Assembly: GCF_039529295.1 (NCBI RefSeq)
Contig: NZ_BAAAMN010000014.1
Coordinates: 1 to 64,000, forward strand
Source of the DNA: Yaniella flava
Lineage (GTDB): Bacteria; Actinomycetota; Actinomycetes; Actinomycetales; Micrococcaceae
Direction: 5' to 3'
Length of the DNA stretch: 64,000 bases
Position numbers and translations under genes: made by a program. The notes below the pieces were generated by a model that worked only from the letters and a program-made list of their open reading frames with translations, made no database searches and was not told where the DNA came from. Numbering within the stretch: the first letter of the stretch is position 1; each line of letters starts with the position of its first letter. Of this stretch, positions 49,198 through 58,200 are shown piece by piece.

Positions 49198-51417
49198 TTA
49201 GGAGTTCTGAGTGTTGTTGCGGCGCTGGTTTGCATAGACCGCACCTGCACCGGCTAGTGCCAGCAACATGCCGGCAGCGAGCATGGCGGTGTTGTCTGCA
49301 CCGGTGTCAGCTAATGCTGAAGCATCTTCCTGGGCAGCTGTCTCATCATCGGTGTTCTCATCTTCGGTGACAATGCTGTCATCGCTGAGGTCTTCTTCTG
49401 CAACGAAGCCGTCATCCTGATTGTCCTCGAAGAATGCTTCGTAGGAGCTTGTGACATCGTCGGTCATATTCGCATCGAAAATATCTTCTTCTACGGCGTC
49501 TTCATCAGTTTCCTTGCCGGTCTCGATGGTGTCGAGTCCGAATCCGACCATTTGCAGCGTTGGGGTGACGCCTTCGACGGTGTCTTCGGTTCCATCGGTG
49601 AGGTCGATTACAACATCAATGGTGTTGTCCTCTTCGATCTCATCGGCTGGCTCTTCTTCGACCTCTGGGGTTTCAGTTTCGCCGGACTCTTCGGATTCGT
49701 CTTCGCCGTTGTTACCATCGCCGGGTTTTTCGGTATCTTCACCGTCACCAGGAGTTTCTGGTTCTTCTGGCTGCTCGGGTTCGGTGACCTCTGGATCGGT
49801 GGTCTCGTCTTCGCCGTCGTTACCATCGCCTGGCTCTTCGGTATCTTCGTCTTCACCAGGGGTCTCAGGCTCTTCTGGCTGCTCGGGTTCGGTGACCTCT
49901 GGATCGGTGGTCTCGTCTTCGCCGTCGTTACCATCGCCTGGCTCTTCGGTATCTTCACCGTCACCAGGAGTTTCTGGTTCTTCTGGCTGCTCAGGTTCAG
50001 TGACCTCTGGATCAGTGGTCTCATCTTCGCCGTCGTTACCATCACCTGGCTCTTCGGTATCTTCACCGTCACCAGGAGTTTCTGGCTCTTCTGGTTCTTC
50101 AGGCTGCTCTGGTTCTTCTGGTTCTTCTGGCTGCTCAGGAACTTCTGGTTCTTCAACCTCTGGTACATCTTCAACCAGGCAGTCTCGGCCAAAGCGGTGG
50201 GTGTTCCACAGGCTCATGAATGGATCGCCATCGGAAACCACCGAGACCGACAGGTGGTGGGTGTATCCGGCGTTGAGGATATTTGCACGGTGACCTGGTG
50301 AGTTCATGTAAGAATTCAGAGCGCGGTCAACCATGGTTGGAACATCGTTGACCCAAGACGTCGTCATGCCCGAGGACAGGACGTTCTCGCCGCCACCAGA
50401 GAAGCAACCACCAGCAATTATTTGATCGCTCAGATCATCTGGGTGACTGATCTGACCAGCGTCAGCCATCTGGTTGGACCAATCCAAGGCGTTTTCTTCA
50501 AGGTCAGGAGCCTGGATCAGTGCGTCGAGGCCGTTTTCGATACGAATCTGGTTGACAGCATTCATGAACAGGCTGTCAAACTCTTGCCACTGCACAGGGT
50601 TGGTTGAGCCTTTGACTGTATCCGAGAAATTCTCGTCGGCAGATGCGGACAGGACTTCAAGGCGTGGCTCTTGGCCATCCCACGTTTCGTCCTGCTGATC
50701 GGCTTCCGCAGCGTCGTCTTGGGTGTCTTCTTCGACTACGTTAGTCTCGGATGCTCCGGTGATGTCAGCCTCTTCAGCATCAGTTTCGTCGTTTTGCTCG
50801 GTGTCAGCTTCTACGACTTCGTCAACTTCTTCTTCGGCTGGCTGGGGTGCAGGCTTCTGAGACTCAACCTTTTCTTCGGCAATGTCCGCAACGGGTGCCT
50901 CTTCAGCAACAGGCGCTTCTTCGACCGGGGCTGGGGCAGGTTCCGGTGTAGGTGCTGGAGCTTCTTCAACGACCGGTGCTGGAGTTTCAACAACTGGTTC
51001 TGGCTGTGGAGCTGGTGCGGGAGCCTCTTCTACAGCAGGTGCAGGAGCTTGCTCAACCACTGGCTCTGGTGCAGGCGGTTCAACGGGCGCCGTTGCGGGA
51101 GCCTCTTCGACCACTGGGGCTGGAGCCTCAACGACTGGTTCTTCGACTGGTTCCGGTTCAGGTGCTGGAGCCTCTTGGGCAACTGGCTCTTCGACAGCGG
51201 GTTCGAGGGCTTCTTCAGCGACAGCTTCTTCGGTGATTGCCTTTTCAGCGACTTCTTCAACAGCATCAATCTGCTGTTCGACGCCCTGTTCAGCTGGTTC
51301 GACTGGAGTCTGCTCCTCGGTGGCGAAAGCCGTGCCAACGGTCAGCGGGAGGGACATGGCAGCAAGGACTGCTGCGGATAACACCTTAGAGGTGCGGTTG
51401 CGATTCTGATTCTTCAT
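49198..51417 (-). CDS. CAP/SCP-domain surface protein with LAxTG anchor, 739 aa
   Basis: Signal peptide (VLSAAVLAAMSLPLTVGTAF), then a 200-residue Pro/Glu/Ala/Val stretch. A CAP (SCP/PR-1) domain lies at about 276-410: FMNAVNQIRIENGLDALIQA, GGGENVLSSG, NSPGHRANILNAGYTHHLSV. A repeat tract of 36-residue units (EPETPGDGEDTEEPGDGNDG) follows, then an acidic part. The C-terminus has LADTG, a membrane helix (NTAMLAAGMLLALAGAGAVY) and basic tail NQRRNNTQNS: a class E sortase signal. So the protein is probably anchored to the wall and displays the CAP domain, perhaps in mating contact. Two boxes lie upstream. Confidence 0.85.
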   Translation of the reverse strand: MKNQNRNRTSKVLSAAVLAAMSLPLTVGTAFATEEQTPVEPAEQGVEQQIDAVEEVAEKAITEEAVAEEALEPAVEEPVAQEAPAPEPEPVEEPVVEAPAPVVEEAPATAPVEPPAPEPVVEQAPAPAVEEAPAPAPQPEPVVETPAPVVEEAPAPTPEPAPAPVEEAPVAEEAPVADIAEEKVESQKPAPQPAEEEVDEVVEADTEQNDETDAEEADITGASETNVVEEDTQDDAAEADQQDETWDGQEPRLEVLSASADENFSDTVKGSTNPVQWQEFDSLFMNAVNQIRIENGLDALIQAPDLEENALDWSNQMADAGQISHPDDLSDQIIAGGCFSGGGENVLSSGMTTSWVNDVPTMVDRALNSYMNSPGHRANILNAGYTHHLSVSVVSDGDPFMSLWNTHRFGRDCLVEDVPEVEEPEVPEQPEEPEEPEQPEEPEEPETPGDGEDTEEPGDGNDGEDETTDPEVTEPEQPEEPETPGDGEDTEEPGDGNDGEDETTDPEVTEPEQPEEPETPGEDEDTEEPGDGNDGEDETTDPEVTEPEQPEEPETPGDGEDTEKPGDGNNGEDESEESGETETPEVEEEPADEIEEDNTIDVVIDLTDGTEDTVEGVTPTLQMVGFGLDTIETGKETDEDAVEEDIFDANMTDDVTSSYEAFFEDNQDDGFVAEEDLSDDSIVTEDENTDDETAAQEDASALADTGADNTAMLAAGMLLALAGAGAVYANQRRNNTQNS
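49700..50100 (-). repeat. Tandem 108-bp repeats inside the CAP surface gene
   Basis: About 3.5 copies of a 36-codon unit (EPETPGDGEDTEEPGDGNDG... DETTDPEVTEPEQPE) with near-identical DNA, so the copy number may vary between strains. Confidence 0.8.
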
Positions 51418-51486
51418 TTTTTCCTAAAACTTCTGGTGAGATGTAAAACTGTTTCGGTCTGGCGCGTGCCAGGATGTAGTTTCACT

Positions 51487-51494
51487 GTGTCCGG
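51487..51494 (-). promoter_or_regulatory. CCGGACAC box, proximal of two
   Basis: 69 nt upstream of ATG 51417, which has an AGGAAA site. Confidence 0.65.
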
Positions 51495-51555
51495 CACATA
51501 TTGTGTTCGTCAGGACCTCACCACAACGGAGTGCTGTGGTGTTCTAGCTCTTACT

Positions 51556-51563
51556 GTGTCCGG
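51556..51563 (-). promoter_or_regulatory. CCGGACAC box, distal of two
   Basis: 69 nt upstream of the first; a small hairpin (ACCACAG with TTGTGGT) lies between them. Tandem boxes also precede rIIB. Confidence 0.6.
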
Positions 51564-51604
51564 CAGAAGTTGAGGTGGGATTGAAGGGTCAGATGTGTTA
51601 ATTT

Positions 51605-52243
51605 CTAGGGTTGAAACGGCTTGTATCCGCGGGTTTTTCGGTCTAAAGGGTTGGTAAATTCGCTGATCAGCAAGCTAGGAAACAGCCTCTCGACGATCTG
51701 ATATGAGCTCAGTTCTTCTTTTGGCGGTTGTACAGCGGCCACATATTTTTTGGCCGGCACTATCAAGCCCACAGATGCCGCTACACCCGTCACCGCGAAG
51801 AGCGTCCAAAAGATGGCAGGGTGCTGCAATGCGACCCCGGCATACGGCACGGTGGACCCAAAGATTGGCGCATCGGTAACCACCGTTTGCACGACCTGGG
51901 TTTGGGCTATCAGCTCGTGGTCGGCCCCGGTGAGCTCCGGCACGATTTGCACCATATCGGACTCGGGGTGAACTTCATGCACCGTGGCGTAGGCCAGATC
52001 ATCGTTGCGCTCCGGCAAATACCCGACGGTAGCTCTAACGGCTGGAGAGGAATCGGTGGCTTCGACGATTACTGCATCTGCGGTGGAACCGTAATCAGTC
52101 AACGGCTCTTGGTCGATGGCTGCCACCTGATATTGCGAGGCAACGAACCACACTGAGACAGCTGCGATCCCAGCCAATGTCAACATCACGATTCCCGAGG
52201 CGATCTTGATGGCGATGGCCCCGCTAAATTTCAGCCACTTCAC
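51605..52243 (-). CDS. Membrane protein with two helices, 212 aa
   Basis: First helix GIVMLTLAGIAAVSVWFVA after a basic start, a 100-residue outer domain (TADAVIVEATDSSPAVRATV, beta-rich), a second helix (FWTLFAVTGVAASVGLIVPA) and a cytoplasmic tail ending RKTRGYKPFQP. No known family. The ATG overlaps the stop of the 52240 gene. Possible part of a secretion or mating apparatus; inference from context. Confidence 0.7.
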   Translation of the reverse strand: MKWLKFSGAIAIKIASGIVMLTLAGIAAVSVWFVASQYQVAAIDQEPLTDYGSTADAVIVEATDSSPAVRATVGYLPERNDDLAYATVHEVHPESDMVQIVPELTGADHELIAQTQVVQTVVTDAPIFGSTVPYAGVALQHPAIFWTLFAVTGVAASVGLIVPAKKYVAAVQPPKEELSSYQIVERLFPSLLISEFTNPLDRKTRGYKPFQP

Positions 52244-53883
52244 TGAGCGAACGTCTTATCGAAGAAGTTGAACAGTTTTTCTTTGAGTTCAGGGTTTTTG
52301 GCATACGGTGCGTAATCGTTGCCCTGGAAATTCTCGGGATTCACCAGGCGGTTGTTCACCCCGAGACGCTCATGCGCATACATTTCAAAGCCTCGGGCAA
52401 ACTGCTCGGTTGGAGTATTCAAATACCCTCGACGCTTCGGATCGGACTCCTTTAACGCGCTGGAGTACGAGTTAGAGATCGACCTGAACTCATCGGTCAG
52501 CGAGGCGTTGCCCTTGGCGGTCAGATCATAGAAGTGCGCCATCTCGTGAACATACGCCTCGGAGGTGCGGACATCGACGGCCACCGTGTTGTGTGACGGG
52601 CTGTAGATACCTTTTGCCCGGTGCTTACCAAGGTAGCGGACACGTAGGTCGGGCTGCCGGCCTGATGGGACAGGTGGCAGCTTGTCCGAGACCTCTTGGA
52701 TTGCATTTTCAAAGTCGGCGGCCTCAGCTGGGTCTACATCGTTGTCGTACTCAACCTTGGAGAATGATCCCCCGTTGGCGGCCACGACTTTGGAATTTTC
52801 CATCATGTCCTGGCGGGTCTGATCCGGGTTCTTCTTGTCATCGAAGGCGGTTGCGATGGAGCCACGCTGGTCTTTGACATATTTCTGCTGCGCTTTGAAG
52901 TTGCGTCCGGCGAGCTGCTTGTCTTCGACTGCAATCAGCGCATCGATGGCTGCGGATTTCGCCTGGGCCTCGTGGTCTAAATGCAGCTGTCGTCGGCGAC
53001 CAGTGACCTCATCTTTCAAACGGGTGTACTGCTTTCCGCTGCGGTGGTCGATGGCAAAGACCTCCATGTGATCTTCGCCGTCGTTGGGGTAATCACCCTT
53101 GTTCACGGAGCGGATACCAGTGGCCGGTGCCATGGCTTGTGCGGCCAAGATGTTGTCTCCGGTGAGATTTTCGATGCGCTTGGCACCCACTACCGATCGA
53201 AGGTCAGTGTGGGTGATCTGCTGATCCGCCCGAATGCCGTCACGTGCGCTGTGCAGTGTTGTGGCGCTCATCTTGTTGTTACCGGCATCAGATACCAGCA
53301 TCAGTCGTTCGACTTCTTCGCCATCCCCATTGACATCGGACAGTGTGACGAGCCAGCCGCGGTTGGCATTTTTGGCATAGGAATACATCAGCTGCGGATC
53401 GTCAACGCGCTTGACGTTGGTGGCGCCGGGAAGGTCGTGGAGCAGTTCTTCGGCCTGCTCATCGTCGATCTTGTTGTCTGCTGGGGCGGAAACGGCATGG
53501 CACAGTCTTCCGGAGATCAGCCGGTGGTCGATGTATTTTTTGAGCCTTCGGCCATCGTGTTCCCCGGCGAGGTCGCTGAGTTCTTCAAGGTCATCGCATT
53601 TGTAATACGACATGACGCTGTCTACCGGTCTACCGCGAAGATCGGCGTTGAAGAAGCGGGTTGGCACGCCATCAAAGTCGGCGTTGAACTGGTCTTCTAT
53701 TGCCTCGAAGTCGGCCAGGAACGAGTATTTGATCTCATGGTCGTTTTCGGCAATCTCATCTTCCGCCGGATTGGCCACGAGCAAGGTGGCTTCTGCTTCG
53801 GAGTGTTCTTTTTCCTGGTACTTGCCGCGCTTATCGCGGTTGGCGTTCTGTCGGCGCTGCGCATCTGTCATCTGAGCTGTCAT
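52240..53883 (-). CDS. HSEAD-tagged zincin-like protein, 547 aa
   Basis: Begins MTAQMTDAQRRQNANRDKRG then KYQEKEHSEAEATLLVA, a looser tag. The C-terminal domain (about 395-547) has AYVHEMAHFYDL (HExxH at 446-450) and, 46 residues on, EQFARGFEMYAHERLG, which can supply the third ligand: a metallopeptidase layout. The middle is unassigned. A tagged protein with a protease-like domain suggests the tag is a delivery or localisation signal. The ATG is 9 bases from the box. It may act as an effector passed to the recipient; speculation. Confidence 0.7.
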   Translation of the reverse strand: MTAQMTDAQRRQNANRDKRGKYQEKEHSEAEATLLVANPAEDEIAENDHEIKYSFLADFEAIEDQFNADFDGVPTRFFNADLRGRPVDSVMSYYKCDDLEELSDLAGEHDGRRLKKYIDHRLISGRLCHAVSAPADNKIDDEQAEELLHDLPGATNVKRVDDPQLMYSYAKNANRGWLVTLSDVNGDGEEVERLMLVSDAGNNKMSATTLHSARDGIRADQQITHTDLRSVVGAKRIENLTGDNILAAQAMAPATGIRSVNKGDYPNDGEDHMEVFAIDHRSGKQYTRLKDEVTGRRRQLHLDHEAQAKSAAIDALIAVEDKQLAGRNFKAQQKYVKDQRGSIATAFDDKKNPDQTRQDMMENSKVVAANGGSFSKVEYDNDVDPAEAADFENAIQEVSDKLPPVPSGRQPDLRVRYLGKHRAKGIYSPSHNTVAVDVRTSEAYVHEMAHFYDLTAKGNASLTDEFRSISNSYSSALKESDPKRRGYLNTPTEQFARGFEMYAHERLGVNNRLVNPENFQGNDYAPYAKNPELKEKLFNFFDKTFAQ

Positions 53884-53892
53884 GCACAGTTA

Positions 53893-53900
53893 GTGTCCGG
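53893..53900 (-). promoter_or_regulatory. CCGGACAC box
   Basis: Ends 9 nt before ATG 53883. Confidence 0.75.
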
Positions 53901-53912
53901 GCAGCTGGGGCC

Positions 53913-55169
53913 TTACTCGTTCAGCGATGCCCTGACGCGCAAACGACTAATGGCGTATGCAGAGATACCTATGCCAGCAACCGAGATCATAGTGACGCCG
54001 GTCCACAGTGGCCACATGGGGGTTGGGGTGGATGCGTTGCCGGAGCTAATATTGATCGGCTCGACCCGGTCGGGATCGTCAAACGGATTGTGCTGGGTCT
54101 CTTCTTCGGTCGGCTCGACAGTGGGTGTCTCATCTACCGGAGGGGGTGTGACTGCCTTTTGGGTTTCGAGCTCTTCGGTCTCTACAGGTGCCTCTTCCAC
54201 CTCGGTTTGCTCAGGCTCCGGGGTCGGATCGCTGGTAGCTTCTGGCTCGGGCTCTTCTTCATCCGGTGCACACTCCACGTCGGCGACCGTTCGCACTGAC
54301 ACTAGGTCCTGTGTTGTTGCCAAGCTGCCGGCCTGTGCTTCAGACGCTTCACTGAGCAACGGGGTCATTGGGGTATCGGATTTGACCAGACTGTAGTTTG
54401 AGGTGGCGGTGGAGCCGACGGTGCATATGCCGTCATCGTCTTCGGTTACATCGCCTTGGGTGATAACGTGCTCGAACTGCATCCGTGCGACATACTCGGG
54501 CAACTGCACCTCCCCCAGTGCATCGGGATCAATTTGGTCGGTGAAGCCCTGTGGGACCATTGCCCAGCGGAATCCGCTGTCTTGGAACACATCAGAGGTA
54601 TTGGCGGCATTTGCAACAAACGCAAAGTGGTCTTCCTGCGCCGAATGGTGCGCTTGGATGCCGTCGTTGAACGACTCTTCATCGAACACGGTGGCACCCA
54701 TCTCATCGGTGGTTTCATAGTCGGACTCCTTTGGCAGCGGCGGGATGTTCCCAAGCTCCTTCAAAGCCTCGCCCTGTAGGACTTTGCGTACTGCATCCAA
54801 ATCTTCAACTGTCTGTGGGTCTGGCTGGATGGTTTTGCTGTCGATGGAGAAGTCCTCGTCGCCAAAGATCATGGGGTCTTCGATGGTGAGTTCTTGCGTT
54901 GGATCGGCTACAGTGCCGCCGCCATAGAAGTTCCAGTAGGAAGTGTCGCCGGGATCGCCAAGCGTGCCGTTTTCGTTTGTGTCTTCGATACGGTCAAGCT
55001 CTTTCCAAAACACGGTGGCACTTTGCTCAGAATGGTCATCTTGGTCTGTTGCTGCGGCGTGATCAGCGGTCAGCATGGATGCCCCACCGATGAACGCGGT
55101 CAGTGCACAGGTGGCAGCGAGACGTTGCACGCTGCGGCCCACGTTGCGTGGTTGTCTGCGTGTATTCAA
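53913..55169 (-). CDS. Secreted membrane-anchored protein, 418 aa
   Basis: TTG start after GGGAGG. Signal peptide (LAATCALTAFIGGASMLTAD), then about 270 residues with FYGGGTVADPTQELTIEDPM and SDVFQDSGFRWAMVPQGFTD, no known family. A Pro/Glu/Thr-rich stalk follows (about 285-360), then a membrane helix (PLWTGVTMISVAGIGISAYA) and short basic tail. The layout matches the other surface proteins of the element. Probably a mating-surface component. Confidence 0.7.
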   Translation of the reverse strand: MNTRRQPRNVGRSVQRLAATCALTAFIGGASMLTADHAAATDQDDHSEQSATVFWKELDRIEDTNENGTLGDPGDTSYWNFYGGGTVADPTQELTIEDPMIFGDEDFSIDSKTIQPDPQTVEDLDAVRKVLQGEALKELGNIPPLPKESDYETTDEMGATVFDEESFNDGIQAHHSAQEDHFAFVANAANTSDVFQDSGFRWAMVPQGFTDQIDPDALGEVQLPEYVARMQFEHVITQGDVTEDDDGICTVGSTATSNYSLVKSDTPMTPLLSEASEAQAGSLATTQDLVSVRTVADVECAPDEEEPEPEATSDPTPEPEQTEVEEAPVETEELETQKAVTPPPVDETPTVEPTEEETQHNPFDDPDRVEPINISSGNASTPTPMWPLWTGVTMISVAGIGISAYAISRLRVRASLNE

Positions 55170-55206
55170 TGCTGCCTCCCTTCAGATGTGGCACTGTGTC
55201 TCTACA

Positions 55207-55214
55207 GTGTCCGG
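55207..55214 (-). promoter_or_regulatory. CCGGACAC box
   Basis: 37 nt upstream of TTG 55169, which has a GGGAGG site. A diverged half-site (GGTGCTCC) is 9-16 bases away. Confidence 0.65.
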
Positions 55215-55233
55215 CTCTACAGGAGCACCAGTA

Positions 55234-58200
55234 TCATGCTGATGCGCGGTCCATTTCTTTGCGCTGTGCCACATCCGATGCACGAGTTGAGGCCATCCGC
55301 AAGAAGCTTTGTGGAATGCGAATCTCCACCGGCACGGCACGTCCGTGAATATCTACATCAATCGCCACGGTCCCTCGGACCACTCCCCCGGTTTGGGGAT
55401 CACGTAATGCGCGCAGAGAGTTGTAGTTCGGCGAACTTTCATCGTCATCCAACGTTCCAGCTGCGGTGATGCGACCAATGCGCTCCGGTGTTGGTTCCAG
55501 TCCAAAGATTTCACATGCTGCCCTGGCTTCATCCACACTCTTCAAGTGCAAGATGACACCGCGGGTCACGCTGTCGTTCAGATTGGCGTTGGTGATGTCG
55601 GTGACGCGCTGAGTGTAGAGGTTCACGTCCGTACCCTGGGAGCGTGCCAGACGACCCAGTTTGATCAGCTCCTCTGGGTTCGAGGACAGGAATACCCACG
55701 CTTCGTCGAGTCGGATGATGCCGTTACGACCGGTCAGTGCCATCGAAGAACCCTGCACAATGTTGCGGATCAGTGCGGTGGTAATGCGCTGGTTGATGGA
55801 CTTTGGCGGCTGTCCTGGTGCTGGTAGGTCAAGCTCTTGTTGGCCGGCCATGATCAGTGTCGTGCCGTCGTGAACACGAAGACCAACAGTGTCATCATCG
55901 GAACCGACCAGGGCTTGGAACAGTGGGGAGGACTGAGACATCATCTCGATGCGTTCCACCAGGCTGGGTTCGATAACTGCATCGGCTACTGCGCGGCGTA
56001 GAGCGGTCAGCGTTGAGGTGTGGCCCTTTTCGGCACCGTAACGCAGAGCGTATTGCAGTAGCGGCTCAGCCTGGGACATCTCGATGGTTGAGCCATATGG
56101 GTTGAGTTCGGCCAGGTTGGAGATCGCCATTTCGATACCCACCTCGATAGTCGAGGCGTATTTGATCGGGTCGAAAATGCCGTTTTCCTCAGCCAGTCGG
56201 TCAAGACCAAAGACGCGCCCGTTATCCATGGATTCCACGGTCGGGGTGAGGTCCGAGTCACGCTTAGGGTCAATGATGACCTGTGGGTAACCCAGCTTGT
56301 CGGCCTGAAACGCTTCCCACTGCATCAACATCGTGTTGTGGTTCGGCACATAGCCAGCCATCAGGTAGGTAGAGTCAACGGAGTCCACGGTGATGCAACG
56401 CATCGGCTCAGACTCTGCTGGCTCGATGGACTCGATGTAGAGCCACTGGTTTGTACCGCGCACCGTCTCGGGCAGTCGCTGAGCTTTGCGGGGCAGCCAG
56501 AACACAGGTTGGTCGGTGGTGAAGTGGATACGATGGCGATCCTTCGTCTGCACGTAGACACCATCGGCGTCCCGGTAGCCTGCTGTGTTGACGTTCAGCG
56601 AAGCTTTGATGCCCAAAGAGCGAATGAGGTCGAGTGCATCTTCGGCCAGTCGCTGGTGAGACAGGGAGAGCTCACAGCTGCCAGTCTTGTCAATCGAGCC
56701 GTCGGAATCCATGAGGCCACGCAACAGCTCGAACCTTTGCTCCACGGAGGCAGTGGCGTAGTTGGTCGGAATATGCTTATCCCCCACCGCGCCAGTCTTA
56801 TTCAGGTCAAGGCCCCAGTTGGTGACATAGTGAACACACCAGTTCTCTGGGTGAGTCTCCTTATTCATCGAGCCGCGGCGGATGTCGTAACCGACAGATT
56901 CAATGCGATCAAGAATTTCAAATTCAGGACTCACCAGAGAGCCGAATCCATCGGTTGCCCCGTCGCCGAGCCAGACGCCGAAAACATACGGGTCCATTGG
57001 AAGATCGCGGTGCGTACCTTGGACTGGCTGGGTGAGCTTGATGGCGAACTGCGACCCTGCATTGTCCGCTTTGAGGCCGCGACCTAGCATTTCGCCGACC
57101 GATAAGACCTGCTCATCGTCATCCGAGGTGCGCAGCAGCGTATTTTGAGCAATTTGCTCTAGTCGGATGGATAGACCGAGTAGCGCCTTGCGGTGCTGGT
57201 AGAGGTATTTTGCTCCGCCAAACTGCGACATGCGGTCATGGTTTTCGACTTCGACTGTCTCAGTGGTGAATGGCACCTTGTATTTCTTGGCGACCAGACC
57301 AAGGTCCGACCGTACCGATGACACCTCGCGGGTCATACCGGCATCAACCATCATCTTGGCAATGCGGCGAATATGCGCCCGTCCACCGAACGGCGCGACT
57401 TTCTGAGCAGCCTCAATCGCATCGGTCTTGAACGGGTGGCCACGGTGCTTCACTGGGACATCGTGCAGTAGTCCAAGCATTTCTTCGGCTTTGTAGTAGC
57501 GCGGCTTTGGAGCCTTCCCGCCGTCGTGCCAGGCATCATGGTTTTGTGCAACTTCTGTGACGCTGTCGGCGATGAATCGGGCACCTAGCGGTGAGCCTGC
57601 TGCAACCAGGCCATCACGCAGCTCACGTGAAGAGATCAGCTGATCGGAGTGACTTTCGGCCAGCTTCTCGACAGCATCTTTCCACTGCTGGTTTTTAGCC
57701 TCGTGCTTGGTGATCGGCAGCGTCCAGTCCTCGATGCATCGCTCTAGGAGTTGACGAACGTCGTAGACCTTCGTCTCGTGCTCGGCGGTGAATCCCTTGG
57801 CCAGCTTTGGCTGTGATGCTGCTTTGGCGACAGGCTCGATATCCACCATGCGTAGTGCTGAGCGAACCGTCTGTGCGTTTGAGAAGGTTGACTCGTCCAC
57901 AATTGGTGCAACCTTCTGAGCTAACGTCTGTGCGTCCACCTGCTGCTCATCAGTGTGTTGCACGGCAAGTTCACGCAATGCCTCAACCTGATCCATCAGG
58001 CGCTTCCGACGGGCGATGCCGCTCTGGTGTTTCTTGGCAGCACGGTAGTTTCTTGCGCGGAAGTCAGACACCACGAACTGGTGGTTCGAGTCCACCGTGA
58101 GTACCTGACCATCCGAGAGGCGCAATTTGTAGGCGTCAATGGTTTTGGCGGCATGATCGAAGATTTCCAGCACATGGCAGGGCTTACCGTCACGCCCGTA

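Noticed and set aside
49700..50100. Tandem repeats considered as a CRISPR array
   Set aside because: Units are 108 bases, contiguous and in frame in a coding sequence; no spacers.
49451..51409. Plus-strand Ser/Gly and Phe/Trp-rich frames opposite the CAP surface gene
   Set aside because: Complement of Pro/Glu repeats; low complexity, no start signals.
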